From: CAYSLC01 sp964431545 | GTDB taxonomy: Bacteria > Desulfobacterota > Desulfobacteria > Desulfobacterales > JAABSP01 | Length of the DNA stretch: 64,000 nt | Reading direction: 5' to 3' | Assembly: GCA_964431545.1 (NCBI GenBank) | Contig: CAYSLC010000001.1 | Location: forward strand, 59,482-123,481 | In this document: one piece after another, positions 44,802 to 54,935 of the stretch | Layout: each line of letters begins with the position of its first letter | How positions within the stretch are numbered: position 1 is the stretch's first letter | Made by a program: the position numbers and the translations under genes | Notes under the pieces: generated by a model | Databases searched by the model: none | Told to the model about the DNA's origin: nothing | What the model saw: the letters and a program-made list of their open reading frames with translations, nothing else

Positions 44802-45638
44802 CTACAGGCACCTATTGACGATCTCCCCCACCTTCTCCACCCGGCAGGCCACCACGTCGCCGGCCGACAGGGTGACGGGGGGATCCCGGAAGATGCCGAC
44901 ACCGGCCGGGGTGCCGGTGGAGATGATGTCGCCGGGCAGCAGGGTCATGTCCCGGCTGATGAATTCGATGAGGAAGGGGATGTCGAAGATCAGGTCCCGG
45001 GTGTTGCCCGACTGCATCGGTCGATCGTTGACCCGGGATTCCACTGCCAGGGCCCCGGGGTCGGGGATCTCGTCGGGGGTGACCAGGCAGGGGCCGAGGG
45101 GCGCGAAGGTGTCGAAGGATTTCCCCCGGAACCACTGGCCGTCGCCGAACTGGGCCTCGCGCCCCGAGACATCGTTCATCACGGTGTATCCGGCCACATA
45201 TTGGAACGCCTCGGCCCGTCGGATCCGCTTCCCCTCCCGGCCGATGACCACCGCTAGCTCCGCCTCCCAGTCCACCTGGCCGCTCGATTCGGGCAGTTCG
45301 ATGGGGTCGGTGGGGCCGGCGAGGGCCGTGGTCGCCTTGCAGAAGAGCAGGGGCCGCTCCGGGGCGTCGAAGCCCCCCTCCCTGGCGTGTTCGGCGTAGT
45401 TTTTCCCCAGGCAGATGATCTTGGAGGGGCGGTGGACCGGCGGGCCGAACCGGATCTCCATCGGCTCTCCGGGCTGGTCGGCCGCGGCCCGGGCCGCCCG
45501 ATCGAGCCACCCCTCCCGGAAGAACCGCTCGCAGATGTCCGGAACCTCCGGGAGGCGTTTCCGAAGGTCGACGATCCCTTCCGCCGTGAGCACGCCGGGG
45601 CGTTCCGCCCCCTTCTCTCCGAATCGAATCAGTCGCAT
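44802..45638 (-). CDS. Fumarylacetoacetate hydrolase family protein
   Basis: A 278-residue FAH-fold protein. The core (KIICLGKNYAEHAREGG, VDWEAELAVVIGREGKRI, AGYTVMNDVSGREAQ, DIISTGTPAGVG) has the divalent-metal ligands of the family (Glu, Glu, Asp). Members act as acylpyruvate hydrolases, 2-hydroxyhepta-dienedioate isomerases or oxaloacetate decarboxylases, and the specific reaction is not evident. The ATG lies 10 bases inside the end of trmJ, so it is the last gene of an ndk-trmJ-FAH operon. Confidence 0.88.
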   Translation of the reverse strand: MRLIRFGEKGAERPGVLTAEGIVDLRKRLPEVPDICERFFREGWLDRAARAAADQPGEPMEIRFGPPVHRPSKIICLGKNYAEHAREGGFDAPERPLLFCKATTALAGPTDPIELPESSGQVDWEAELAVVIGREGKRIRRAEAFQYVAGYTVMNDVSGREAQFGDGQWFRGKSFDTFAPLGPCLVTPDEIPDPGALAVESRVNDRPMQSGNTRDLIFDIPFLIEFISRDMTLLPGDIISTGTPAGVGIFRDPPVTLSAGDVVACRVEKVGEIVNRCL

Positions 45639-46402
45639 GGGTTTTCCGTTTCCTTTTCCCGGCGTCCGTCCCGGTGGCGCTTGCCGCCGTACCAGTCGAT
45701 CTGCCGGCAGATCCCCCGGATGATGGCCACCTCCTTGGCCCGCAGGGGATAGCGGCCGAAGAACTGGCGGAGGTTGTCCACCCAGTACGCGGGATTTTCG
45801 GGGTTGATGTAGGAGATCTTCACCAGGGTGTCGGCCAGCTGGGCGTACATGGCGTCCAGCTCGAACCGGCTGGCCAGCCGGGGGACGTACCGCTTCGTCT
45901 CCGGCAGGCCGGCCCGGAAGAGTTCGTAGCAGACCACCAGGACGGCCTGGGCCAGGTTGAGGGAGGAGAATTCCGCCGTGGGGATGTTGACCAGGGTGTG
46001 GCTGAACCGGATCTCGTCATTGGTCAGCCCGGCGTCCTCGGGGCCGAAGACGACGGCGACCCGGTTCTCCCGGCTGATCTCCACCAGTTGGCGGGCCAGG
46101 GTCTTCGGGGTGATGACGTTCCGCCGCCGGTCCCCGAGGCGGGCCGTGGTGCAGGCCACGTAGCCGAAGGGGCCGAGGGCCGTGGGCAGGTCCCCGTGAT
46201 GCTCGATGGCCTCCACGATGTCCGACGCCCCCTGGGTGGCCATCATCCGGACCCTGGCCGGGTCGAAGTTCTTCGGGGCCACCACCAGGAGCCGGGACAA
46301 CCCCATGTTGCGCATGGCCCGGGCCGCGGCCCCGATGTTTTCGGGGATCTGGGGGCGGTGGAGAACGATGGAAACGTTCTCCAGGCGGACCCGCTCGGTC
46401 AT
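45629..46402 (-). CDS. trmJ: tRNA (cytidine/uridine-2'-O-)-methyltransferase TrmJ-like
   Basis: A 257-residue SPOUT-class enzyme. [23 protein letters not shown] at the N-terminus, [14 protein letters not shown], and [13 protein letters not shown] forming the knotted SAM site mark the TrmJ branch (2'-O-methylation of position 32 of tRNA). The ATG overlaps the ndk stop (ATGA). The C-terminal 90 residues form the dimerising extension typical of TrmJ. Confidence 0.9.
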   Translation of the reverse strand: MTERVRLENVSIVLHRPQIPENIGAAARAMRNMGLSRLLVVAPKNFDPARVRMMATQGASDIVEAIEHHGDLPTALGPFGYVACTTARLGDRRRNVITPKTLARQLVEISRENRVAVVFGPEDAGLTNDEIRFSHTLVNIPTAEFSSLNLAQAVLVVCYELFRAGLPETKRYVPRLASRFELDAMYAQLADTLVKISYINPENPAYWVDNLRQFFGRYPLRAKEVAIIRGICRQIDWYGGKRHRDGRREKETENPCD

Positions 46403-46818
46403 CCGCCCACGATCTCCAGCTTGTTGAAGAAGTAGCCGATCTCGAAGGCGGCGGTCTCGGGGGCGTCGGAGCCGTGGACCACGTTTTTCTCCACATCGGT
46501 GGCGAAGTCCTTCCGGATGGTCCCCTCGGCGGCGTCCTTGGGGTTGGTGGCGCCCATGAGTTCCCGGTTCCGCTTGATCACGTCGTCCCCCTCCAGCACC
46601 AGGACCACGCAGGGGCCAGACGACATGAAGTCGGTGACGGAGTCGAAGAAAGGCCGCTCCCGGTGGACGTTGTAGAAGCCCTGGGCCTGGGCCTTGGTCA
46701 TCCGGATCATCTTCATGGCGGCCACCTTGATGCCGTTTTTTTCGAACCGGCGGATCACCTCGCCGGCCAGCCCCCGGGAGATTCCGTCCGGCTTGATAAT
46801 CGATAATGTTCTTTCCAT
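46399..46818 (-). CDS. ndk: Nucleoside diphosphate kinase
   Basis: A 139-residue enzyme that balances nucleoside triphosphate pools. [21 protein letters not shown] begins the protein and [20 protein letters not shown] carries the phosphorylated histidine. The ATG at 46818 follows AAGGATGACGAC. The longer reading starts 33 bases upstream with no ribosome site. It heads the operon. Confidence 0.96.
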   Translation of the reverse strand: MERTLSIIKPDGISRGLAGEVIRRFEKNGIKVAAMKMIRMTKAQAQGFYNVHRERPFFDSVTDFMSSGPCVVLVLEGDDVIKRNRELMGATNPKDAAEGTIRKDFATDVEKNVVHGSDAPETAAFEIGYFFNKLEIVGG

Positions 46819-46844
46819 GCTGTCGTCATCCTTTCCGAAATGAG

Positions 46845-46870
46845 GGTACATTATAATGAAGGTACATTAT
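46845..46870 (-). repeat. Tandem 10-base repeats upstream of ndk
   Basis: GGTACATTAT occurs at 46845-46854 and 46861-46870, with a 16-base period. The first copy continues into the palindrome CATTATAATG (46849-46858), which reads as TATAAT on the minus strand, 27 bases before the ndk ATG. It could be a promoter with a paired regulator site. No matching -35 is clear. Confidence 0.45.
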
Positions 46871-47035
46871 GAGGTTACGTGGCCCGTGGCATAACAGAAG
46901 CCCTTCCGGGAGTCAACCGCCATAACAGTGGCCGGAATCGTCCCGCGGCGGTGGATAAGTCCTTGAGATTCCGGAGGGCGTGTGGTAGCTATGGAACGAA
47001 GGCCAAATTCCTGGTGAGGACGAGGAGGACGGGTG

Positions 47036-48397
47036 ATGGCGGACAGACAGCGGCTCGTGTTCGGGCTCTTGGGGGCGGGATTGGCCGCGCTCGTGGGGGC
47101 GGTGGTCCTGATGCTCCTGCCCGGGGCCGGGGAACGCTCCGGCCCGGAGACCCGCCGGAGCCCGGGAGGGAAAACAGAGACGGCGGTGCGCCTCGACGGC
47201 CGCCGGGTGACGGTCCTCACCAACCATCCCCATGCGCGGTCCGCCGAGGCTCTGGGAAAATGGTTCGAGGCGGAGACCGGCGCGGTGGTCCGCAACCTGG
47301 TCCTCGATTACAAGGAGGCCCTTCGGTATACCCTGGAGGATGCCGCCTCCCCGTCCCCGAAGCTCGATGTGGCCATGGTCTGGTACGTCCACCTGGGGGC
47401 CCTGGTGGAGGCCGGCGCCCTGGTCGACCTCACCGATTTCATCGCCGAAAACGCGACGTACCTCCAGGTCGACGACTTTCTGCCAGGGCTGTGGGACACC
47501 TACACCCTGTACCACGGCCGGAGATGGGGGATCCCCTACGACGGCGACACCCACATCCTTTTCTACCGGCCGTCGATACTGGAGAGGCACGGCCTCTCCC
47601 CGCCGGAGACCTGGGACGACTACCTCCACGTGGCCCGGACCATCACCGGGGCGGAGGGGGAAAACGGGATCTTCGGCGCGGCGATCATGGCGCCCCGGAT
47701 CCCCATCATCCTGATCTCCAGCTTTATGAACCGGCTGGGGGGGTACGGCGGCAGACTCCTGGACGAAGACGGCCGACCGGCCCTGACGACGCCCGAGACG
47801 GTGGCGGCCCTCCGGGACATGGTTCTCCAGGGCCGGTACGCGCTGCCCACTCCCCTGGAGACCGATTGGGAGGTCTCCAGGGACGCTTTTCTCGGGGGGC
47901 GGGTGGCCATGGTGGAACAGTGGACCGACTTCGGGCTGATGGCGGAGGATCCGTCCCAGTCCCTCATTCAGGGGGATTGGGACGCGGTGCGCATGCCGAG
48001 GGGCCCGGAGCCCGGAGGACGTCACGCCCCGGCCCTCAACGCCGGGTACTGCCTCTCCATTTCCACCGGCTCCCGGGATCCGGAGGCGGCCCGGGCTTAC
48101 ATGCTCTTCGCCTCCCGGCCCGACATCACCCTGAGACTCAACCTGATGGTGGGCGGGATCGATCCGGTGCGCAAGTCGGTGCTCCGGTCCAGGGAATACC
48201 GCGACTTCGCCCCCCGGATCAGCCGGGCGGTCCAGGCCGCCCTGAAGGAGGCGACCCCGTGGCCCAAGATCCCCCAGGCCCCGGCCATGCTCATGGGGCT
48301 CACCGACGGCATCATCCTGGCTTTGGAGGGCAAGGAGAGGCCGGAACAGGCTTTGGCAAGGGTGCGGGAGCAGTGGGAGACCATGATCCCTCGCTGA
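47036..48397 (+). CDS. Extracytoplasmic solute-binding protein (family 1-like)
   Basis: A 453-residue protein. An N-terminal hydrophobic anchor or signal (LVFGLLGAGLAALVGAVVLML) is followed by a solute-binding fold (VTVLTNHPHARSAEALGKWFEAETGAVV, WGIPYDGDTHILFYR). The ATG at 47036 is 7 bases from AGGAGG. No permease or ATPase genes are nearby. Instead the next gene, 49 bases on, is a sensor kinase. It is probably a binding protein that presents its ligand to that kinase, not a transporter subunit (inference). Ligand unknown; the family includes sugar and polyol binders. A weak TTGAGA-17-TAGCTA promoter lies at 46963-46991. Confidence 0.75.
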   Translation: MADRQRLVFGLLGAGLAALVGAVVLMLLPGAGERSGPETRRSPGGKTETAVRLDGRRVTVLTNHPHARSAEALGKWFEAETGAVVRNLVLDYKEALRYTLEDAASPSPKLDVAMVWYVHLGALVEAGALVDLTDFIAENATYLQVDDFLPGLWDTYTLYHGRRWGIPYDGDTHILFYRPSILERHGLSPPETWDDYLHVARTITGAEGENGIFGAAIMAPRIPIILISSFMNRLGGYGGRLLDEDGRPALTTPETVAALRDMVLQGRYALPTPLETDWEVSRDAFLGGRVAMVEQWTDFGLMAEDPSQSLIQGDWDAVRMPRGPEPGGRHAPALNAGYCLSISTGSRDPEAARAYMLFASRPDITLRLNLMVGGIDPVRKSVLRSREYRDFAPRISRAVQAALKEATPWPKIPQAPAMLMGLTDGIILALEGKERPEQALARVREQWETMIPR

Positions 48398-48446
48398 GCC
48401 CCCGCCGGGCCGGGATTACCCACAGCCACCCAAGATCATCCCATCC

Positions 48447-51299
48447 ATGAGGCGCCAACGGTTTACCTTCCTCTTTTGGCACAAGATCCTGCTGCTGTTG
48501 ACGGCCAGTATCGTCATGCTCACCGTGGGGCTCGGCCTGGCCACCTGGCGCACCCTGGGCGAGGCCACCCAGGAGATGACCGGAGAGACCGGGGCCATCT
48601 TCTCCTCCCAGACCGAAACCTTCATCCAGAAGCTGGTGCAGAGCCAGGCGGCCACCCTCGACGTGCAACTGGAGAACGTCCGGGCATCCGCGGGGTACGG
48701 CGCCTTCCACATGGCGGAAAATCTCGGCCACCATTCCCTGGACGAGATCCCCATCCAGGAGGTCATGGTTCGCCTCCACCGGAACGTCCGCCACTGCGTG
48801 GCGGTCTACTATATCGGCATGGATGGGCGATCGAAGGTCTATCCGCCGCCGGATTCCGGGACCACACCGCCGGACGGCCACGGGATGCTCCTGCAGCCCT
48901 TTTTTCCCTCCCTGTCCGGATTCAAGGAGAAGGGGGGACGCCCCCGGTGGAGCGACGTCCACGTCAACCCCTTCTCCCGGACCTTCGATCTGGTGGTGGA
49001 CGCCGTGGCGCCGGTGGCCGGCGAGGGGGGGCTTCGGGGCGTGTTCGGGGTGAGCGTCTCCATCACCCGGATGATCGCCCGGTTCAATCAGCAGCAGCCC
49101 CTCCGGGGGGCCTACACCTTTCTCATGGACACCCGGCGCCGGCTGATCGGCGGCGCCCCCCTGGCCAGGATCGATCTGGCGCCCGACCCGTCCGCCCTGG
49201 AGCGCGGGGTGATGAATCTTTCCGCGGCCCGGGGCACCGACTTGAATCGAATCCTCTCGCGGATGGTCCTGGGGGGATCCGCCATCGGAACGGCGATCCT
49301 CAACGGGGAGCCCAAGTACATCGCCTACCACGCCCTGCGGGCCGCCGACTGGCGTCTGGGGCTGGTGGTCTCCGTGCGGATGGCCACCTCGCCCGTCCTG
49401 CGGATGGTGTCGGTCGTGGAACGGGGAACCCGGCAGGCCCTGGCCCGGATGCTCCTCTGGGCGCTGGGGCTTCTGGTCATCTCCATGGCCGGCGGCGTCC
49501 TCCTCTCCCGGCAGATCACCGCACCCATCCGGGAACTCTGCCGGGCCGCCGCCGAGATCGCCGGGGGAAACTTCTCCCGCCGGGTCGAACTCGACACCGG
49601 AGACGAGATGGCGGAGCTGGGGACGGCCTTCAACGGGATGACCGATCGGGTGGAGACCATGGTGGTCGACCTCAACCGGGTCAACCGGGAGCTGGACGAG
49701 CAGAACCGCGCCCTTGCGGCCGAGGTGGCGGAGCGGCGGCGGGCGGAAGCCGCCCTCCGGAAGAGCGAGGAGCGGTTCCGCAGCCTGACGGAGAACTCCC
49801 CGGACATCATCTTTACCCTGGATACCTCCCGGCGCTTCGACTACCTCAATCCCGCCTTCGAAGAGGTGCTGGGATATGATAGGGAGGAAGCGCTGGGCAG
49901 AACCTTCGACCCCTTCGTGAAGGCGGAGGATGCTCCGGTCCTGGACCGGGCGTTCCGGGAGATCCAGGAGACGGGGGGGACCTTCCGGGACCTGACCGCC
50001 ACCCTGCCCCACCGGGAGGGGACCGAACGGATCTTCAACATCAGCGCCGGACCCAATGTCCTGACCGGCGGGGAGGTCTCCGGGATCGTGGGAATCTGCA
50101 AGGACCTCACCGAACACCGGCGCCTGGAGACCCAGCTCAACCAGGCGCTCAAGATGGAGGCGGTGGGGACCCTGGCGGGGGGAATCGCCCACGACTTCAA
50201 CAATCTGCTCACCGGCGTCATGGGCAATGTCTCCTTGATGATGCTCGATACCGAAGAGGATCATCCCCACCACCGGAAACTCTCCAACATCGAAAAATAT
50301 GTCAAAAGCGGCGCCGACCTGACCCGCCAGCTCCTGGGATTCGCCCGGGGCGGGAGCTACGAGGTCAAGCCCACCGACATCAACGAACTCATCGACGCCA
50401 CCGCCGAGATGTTCGGGCGGACCCGCAAGGAGATCCGCATCCACCGACTGTTCGCGGAGGAGGTTCATACCGTGGAGGTGGACCGGGGCCAGATGGAGCA
50501 GGTACTGCTCAACGTCTTCGTCAATGCCTGGCACGCCATGCCCGGCGGCGGCGATCTCTTCCTCCAGACCGGGAACGTGGCCCTGTCGTCGGAGTATACC
50601 GATCCTCACGGGGCCCCGCCGGGCCCCTACGTCCGCATCTCCGTCACCGACACCGGCGTGGGCATGGATAAATCGGTCCAGCAGAAGATCTTCGAGCCTT
50701 TCTTCACCACCAGGGAGATGGGCCGAGGCACGGGATTGGGCCTCGCCTCCGCCTACGGAATCATCAAGAACCACAGGGGCATCATCACCGTCTACAGCGA
50801 AGAGGGGAAAGGGAGCACCTTCAACATCTATCTGCCGGTCTCCCCCAGGTCGGTGACCGCCGAATCCCCCTCTCCGGAGCGGTTGACCCGGGGCCAGGCC
50901 ACCCTCCTTCTGGTGGACGACGAAGAGATGATCCTCGACGTGGGGCGGCAGATGCTCACGGCGCTGGGGTACGAGATCCTGACCGCCTCCGATGGAAAAA
51001 CGGCCCTCGATCTCTACACGGAGCAGCAAAACCGGATCGATCTGGTGATCCTGGACATGGTAATGCCGGAGATGGGGGGAGGGGAACTCTTCGACCGGCT
51101 CCGGACCATCGATCCGGAGGTCCGGGTGGTCCTGGCCAGCGGATACAGCATCAACGGCCAGGCGGTAAAGATCCTCCAACGCGGCTGCAGCGGTTTCATC
51201 CAGAAGCCCTTCACCATCCACGACCTTTCGGAAAAGGTGGGGATCGCCCTGGAGGACCGGAGGGACCCGGACGCCGGGACGAACGGGTCCGCCCGGTGA
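48447..51299 (+). CDS. Hybrid sensor histidine kinase (Cache-HAMP-PAS-HK-receiver)
   Basis: A 950-residue protein. TM1 is about 11-33, a large extracytoplasmic sensor to about 325 follows, TM2 is about 328-347, then HAMP, a coiled stretch, and PAS about 445-560. The HisKA domain has His582 in [11 protein letters not shown], and the ATPase domain has [23 protein letters not shown] and [10 protein letters not shown]-terminal receiver has Asp870 in [12 protein letters not shown] and FIQKPF. It probably phosphorylates its own receiver and passes phosphate to an unseen partner. It follows the solute-binding protein gene, and that protein may be its periplasmic co-sensor. Confidence 0.88.
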   Translation: MRRQRFTFLFWHKILLLLTASIVMLTVGLGLATWRTLGEATQEMTGETGAIFSSQTETFIQKLVQSQAATLDVQLENVRASAGYGAFHMAENLGHHSLDEIPIQEVMVRLHRNVRHCVAVYYIGMDGRSKVYPPPDSGTTPPDGHGMLLQPFFPSLSGFKEKGGRPRWSDVHVNPFSRTFDLVVDAVAPVAGEGGLRGVFGVSVSITRMIARFNQQQPLRGAYTFLMDTRRRLIGGAPLARIDLAPDPSALERGVMNLSAARGTDLNRILSRMVLGGSAIGTAILNGEPKYIAYHALRAADWRLGLVVSVRMATSPVLRMVSVVERGTRQALARMLLWALGLLVISMAGGVLLSRQITAPIRELCRAAAEIAGGNFSRRVELDTGDEMAELGTAFNGMTDRVETMVVDLNRVNRELDEQNRALAAEVAERRRAEAALRKSEERFRSLTENSPDIIFTLDTSRRFDYLNPAFEEVLGYDREEALGRTFDPFVKAEDAPVLDRAFREIQETGGTFRDLTATLPHREGTERIFNISAGPNVLTGGEVSGIVGICKDLTEHRRLETQLNQALKMEAVGTLAGGIAHDFNNLLTGVMGNVSLMMLDTEEDHPHHRKLSNIEKYVKSGADLTRQLLGFARGGSYEVKPTDINELIDATAEMFGRTRKEIRIHRLFAEEVHTVEVDRGQMEQVLLNVFVNAWHAMPGGGDLFLQTGNVALSSEYTDPHGAPPGPYVRISVTDTGVGMDKSVQQKIFEPFFTTREMGRGTGLGLASAYGIIKNHRGIITVYSEEGKGSTFNIYLPVSPRSVTAESPSPERLTRGQATLLLVDDEEMILDVGRQMLTALGYEILTASDGKTALDLYTEQQNRIDLVILDMVMPEMGGGELFDRLRTIDPEVRVVLASGYSINGQAVKILQRGCSGFIQKPFTIHDLSEKVGIALEDRRDPDAGTNGSAR

Positions 51300-51339
51300 G
51301 CGGCGCCGGCCGCGGGAAGAAACGCCCCCGAAAGAATGG

Positions 51340-51369
51340 TTGCAAATTCCCATGGGAATTGACTATGGT
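51340..51369 (+). promoter_or_regulatory. Promoter with palindromic operator, for cyclase gene
   Basis: TTGCAA (51340-51345), 18-base spacer, TATGGT (51364-51369). The spacer is filled by AATTCCCATGGGAATT (51345-51360), a perfect 16-base palindrome placed where a repressor would block RNA polymerase. It is 26 bases before the first possible start. Confidence 0.6.
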
Positions 51370-51394
51370 AGGGGATCAGTCTCACTCGTCATGA

Positions 51395-54277
51395 ATGGCA
51401 ACAGGCGGTCGGGTTATGACGGAAGAATTCAACAATGGCGCGGTGGTCAACCCCCTCGGCAAATACCTGGACTGTGATCCCGAGACCATCCACCAGGCCC
51501 TGAATCTCCAGCAGCAGTTTTCCATCCAGGGGATCAAGAAGCTTTTCGGCCAGGTGCTCGTGGAGAGCCGCGCCGTGAGTCCGGAAAAACTCAGAGAGGC
51601 GGTCCACCTTCAGCGCATGGACCGTCTGAGAATTTGCAGCCTCTTTGCCGATTTCACCGACCAAGAACTCGAACGCCTGAGCGGCATTGTCCATGAGCGA
51701 AAGATGGAGTCCGGAAAGATCTTCATCCGCCAGGACGACACCGCCGAGAGTTTTTTCATCATCATCAGGGGGGAGGCTCGGATTTACCGCCTCGGCGACT
51801 ACGGCGAGGAGATCCCCCTGGCGGTCCTCGGCCCGGGGGAGTTTATCGGGGAGATGGGATATTTTTCCGATAAGCGGCGCACCGCATCCGTGATCTCCAA
51901 TGTTCCGTGCCTGCTGATGGAAATCAAGTACATGGACCTCCAGAAGGCGTTCGAGCTGGTGCCGAAGCTGGCGGTCAATCTGCTCAATGTGGTCACCTCC
52001 CGGCTTCGCTCGTCCAACCTCCGGTTCCAGGAATCCTTCGAACGGCGCCGGGTGGTGGAGCATTCCCTGGAAAACCTGCGGAGCCTTCTCGATCTGTCCG
52101 AGATATTGACCTTGCGCACGGGCATCGAGGGGCTGATCCAACGGGTGGTGCTGCTGGCCAGCAAGGTCATGAACGCCGATCGGGCCTCTTTATTCATGAT
52201 CGACGACGCCCGGGGGGAGCTATGGTCCAAGGTGGCCCAGGGGAACACCTTCGGTGAAATCCGCTTCCCCATGGGGGTCGGTATCGCCGGATGGGTCGCC
52301 CGGCACGAAGAGATCCTCAATATCGAAGACGCCTACGAGGACAGCCGGTTCAACCGGGATGTGGACAGACGGACCGGTTACCGGACCCGGAGCATCCTGT
52401 GCGGCCCGGTGGTCAATCTCCAGGGGGAGACCATCGGCGTCGTTCAGGTGATCAACAAACACGGCGGTCCGTTCAATCAGGAGGATATCGCGCTGTTCCA
52501 GGCGTTTTTGTATCAGACCGCCATTTCGGTGGAAAATTTCAAGCTGTACAACAGGATCATGTCCAACCACGGAAAGATGGCCATCTTCCTCGATGTGGCC
52601 ACCCGGCTTTCCCGGACCCTGGACCTGGACACCTTGATCGACACCATCGTGGGAAAAATATCCGAAATCCTGAACGCGGAGCGCAGTTCCCTGTTTCTCC
52701 TCGACAAGTCGGCCGGCGAACTCTGGTCCAAGGTGGCCCAGGGCGCGGAAACATATGAAATCCGCTTCTCGTGCGACAAGGGGCTTGCCGGCCATTGCGT
52801 CAAAACCGGAACAGTCCTCAACATCCCGGACGCTTACGAGGACAACCGGTTCGACCGGGCCCACGACCGTGCCACCGGCTTCAGGACCCGAAGCGTTTTG
52901 TGCGCGCCGGTCATCAATCGTTCCGGGGAAATCATCGGCGTCGCCCAGACCATCAACAAAAAGGCGGGATATTTCGATGAAGAGGACGAGGATCTGTTGA
53001 GGGCACTCTCCACCCAGGTGGCCGTAGCCCTTGAGAACGCCCGGCTTTACGAGCAGACCCTCAACATGAAAAACTACCTTTCCAGCGTTCAGGAGAGCAT
53101 CAACAGCAGTATCCTCACCCTCGACAACGACTATAAAGTGGTGACCGCGAATCAGGCGGCCCTGCGCTTTTTCGACCTCCGGCCGGATCAGGTGCTGCAA
53201 AAGGACATCCGGTCGCTTTTTGGAGAAGCGAATGCTTTTCTGATCCAGAAGATCGACCAGGTCTACCTTCACAACGTGCCGGTGGCGGAGGTCGATTTGG
53301 AAGTGGTCCTTCCGGGCGACCGGACCCATTCAGTGAATCTCCAGTTCTTCTCCCTGCTCGGCCACAAGGGAGAGCGCCAGGGCCAGGTTCTGGTTCTGGA
53401 GGACATCAGCCGGGAAAAACGGATCAAATCGACCCTGACCCGCTATCTCTCCAAGGATATCGTGGACAAGGTGCTGGATGATCCCCGGAAACAGGTCCTG
53501 GGCGGCGTTCGGAGCAAGGCGAGTATCCTTTTTTCCGATATCCGGGGGTTTACGGGTCTCACCGAGACCTTGACCGCCGAAGAGGCCGTGCGGTTCCTCA
53601 ACGACTATTTTTCCGTTATGGTGGATGTGATCTTCCAGCACAACGGCATTCTGGATAAATTCATCGGGGACGCCATCATGGCCGTCTACGGGGTCCCCTA
53701 TCCCCGGGACGACGATGCGGTCCGGGCCGTTCGGACCGGTCTGCGTATGGTGGAGGTGCTGTCCACATTCAACCAGAGGCTGACATCCCTCGGACGAAAG
53801 CCCATCGCCATCGGTATCGGAATCTGTTCCGACGATGTGATTTCGGGCAACATCGGGTCGGACAAGCGGATGGATTACACGGTCATCGGGGACGGCGTCA
53901 ATATTTCCGCCCGGTTGGAAAACCTCAACAAGGTCTACGGTACCCGGATTCTCATCGGCGAAACCACCTGGAATGAGGTGAAGGGCCTGTTTACGGTCCG
54001 GGAGATCGATCATGTGGTGGTCAAGGGCAAGACAAAGGCCTTGAGAATATACGAAGTGCTGGGCGATGCCGGGACGGAGCCGACAGAGGCCCAATCCCAT
54101 TTTGCCGCCGGGCGGGCCTATTACACCGGTCGGGAATGGGAGGAAGCGGCCCGCCGCTTCGAACAGGGGGCGGACGAGGATCCGGCCTGCGCCGTGTTTC
54201 TCTCCAGGTGCAACTATCTACAGGAGCACCCGGTCCCCGACGGTTGGAACGGCGTCTGGATTTTCGACCAGAAATAA
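51395..54277 (+). CDS. Multisensor class III adenylate cyclase (cNMP-GAF-GAF-PAS-CYC)
   Basis: A 960-residue cytoplasmic protein. A cyclic-nucleotide-binding domain lies near 70-180 (GEFIGEMGYFSDKRRTASV). Two GAF domains follow (about 235-390 and 415-560, sharing LWSKVAQG and GYRTRSIL/GFRTRSVL), then a PAS (about 575-680) and a class III catalytic domain from about 700. Metal aspartates sit in FSDIRGFT and KFIGDAIMAVYG, and the Lys and Thr specificity positions (LDKF, DYTVIGD) favour ATP over GTP. An ATG at 51416 is an alternative start. A domain that binds cNMP on a cyclase suggests product feedback. Confidence 0.88.
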   Translation: MATGGRVMTEEFNNGAVVNPLGKYLDCDPETIHQALNLQQQFSIQGIKKLFGQVLVESRAVSPEKLREAVHLQRMDRLRICSLFADFTDQELERLSGIVHERKMESGKIFIRQDDTAESFFIIIRGEARIYRLGDYGEEIPLAVLGPGEFIGEMGYFSDKRRTASVISNVPCLLMEIKYMDLQKAFELVPKLAVNLLNVVTSRLRSSNLRFQESFERRRVVEHSLENLRSLLDLSEILTLRTGIEGLIQRVVLLASKVMNADRASLFMIDDARGELWSKVAQGNTFGEIRFPMGVGIAGWVARHEEILNIEDAYEDSRFNRDVDRRTGYRTRSILCGPVVNLQGETIGVVQVINKHGGPFNQEDIALFQAFLYQTAISVENFKLYNRIMSNHGKMAIFLDVATRLSRTLDLDTLIDTIVGKISEILNAERSSLFLLDKSAGELWSKVAQGAETYEIRFSCDKGLAGHCVKTGTVLNIPDAYEDNRFDRAHDRATGFRTRSVLCAPVINRSGEIIGVAQTINKKAGYFDEEDEDLLRALSTQVAVALENARLYEQTLNMKNYLSSVQESINSSILTLDNDYKVVTANQAALRFFDLRPDQVLQKDIRSLFGEANAFLIQKIDQVYLHNVPVAEVDLEVVLPGDRTHSVNLQFFSLLGHKGERQGQVLVLEDISREKRIKSTLTRYLSKDIVDKVLDDPRKQVLGGVRSKASILFSDIRGFTGLTETLTAEEAVRFLNDYFSVMVDVIFQHNGILDKFIGDAIMAVYGVPYPRDDDAVRAVRTGLRMVEVLSTFNQRLTSLGRKPIAIGIGICSDDVISGNIGSDKRMDYTVIGDGVNISARLENLNKVYGTRILIGETTWNEVKGLFTVREIDHVVVKGKTKALRIYEVLGDAGTEPTEAQSHFAAGRAYYTGREWEEAARRFEQGADEDPACAVFLSRCNYLQEHPVPDGWNGVWIFDQK

Positions 54278-54339
54278 TCTCCCGCCCGGCGTGAAGCACC
54301 CACCTTCCGCGCCTGCCGAAAACCGGCGTGGGAACGGAG

Positions 54340-54368
54340 TTGACAACCTTCCGGAAGCTTTTTATCAT
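54340..54368 (+). promoter_or_regulatory. Strong sigma70 promoter
   Basis: TTGACA (54340-54345), 17-base spacer containing CTTCCGGAAG, TATCAT (54363-54368), 55 bases before the FmdB-like gene. It probably drives that gene and the macrodomain gene. Confidence 0.8.
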
Positions 54369-54423
54369 TCCATCGGAAATTGAGCGGCACATCGGATCTT
54401 AACACAAGAGGTGAGTCACGGCC

Positions 54424-54912
54424 ATGCCCATCTATGAATTCTTCTGCAACGACTGCAACACCATCTTCAACTTCTTTTCCAGAACCATCAACACCACCAA
54501 GGTCCCCGGGTGCCCCAAGTGCGACAATCCGGCCCTGTCCCGCCAGGTCTCCCTGTTCGCCGTCACCGGCCGGGCCAAGGAGGAGGGGGACATGGACGAT
54601 CTGCCCATCGATGAGAGCAAGATGGAGAAGGCCATGGAGATCCTGGGGAGGGAGGCCGAGAACATCAACGAGGAGGACCCCCGCCAGGCGGCCAACCTCA
54701 TGCGCCGCATGTCCGATATGACGGGACTCAAGCTGGGTCCCGGCATGGAGGAGGCCCTGGCCCGGATGGAACGCGGCGAAGATCCCGACCGGATCGAGGC
54801 GGAGATGGGGGATCTGCTGGAAGGGGAGGAGCCCTTTATTCTGCCGGGCAAAAAAGGCGGCCCCGGAATCCGGCGACCGCCCCGGCGGGACGAGACGCTG
54901 TACGATCTCTGA
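54424..54912 (+). CDS. FmdB-like zinc-ribbon protein
   Basis: A 162-residue protein. The N-terminal zinc ribbon (MPIYEFFCNDCNTIF, then CPKCDNP) is the FmdB/CxxC_CxxC_SSSS regulatory domain. It is followed by an acidic helical region (EGDMDDLPIDESKMEKAMEI, MRRMSDMTG) and a basic tail. FmdB-type proteins are small putative regulators of unclear mechanism. It is 23 bases upstream of the macrodomain gene on the same transcript. Confidence 0.85.
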   Translation: MPIYEFFCNDCNTIFNFFSRTINTTKVPGCPKCDNPALSRQVSLFAVTGRAKEEGDMDDLPIDESKMEKAMEILGREAENINEEDPRQAANLMRRMSDMTGLKLGPGMEEALARMERGEDPDRIEAEMGDLLEGEEPFILPGKKGGPGIRRPPRRDETLYDL

Positions 54913-54935
54913 GGAATGAACAAGGAGGAAAGCGG

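Noticed and set aside
48312..51353. 1013-codon open frame on the minus strand across the hybrid kinase
   Set aside because: A shadow of the kinase gene caused by third-position GC. The composition (Pro, Gly, His, Asp rich) is not protein-like and there is no start signal.
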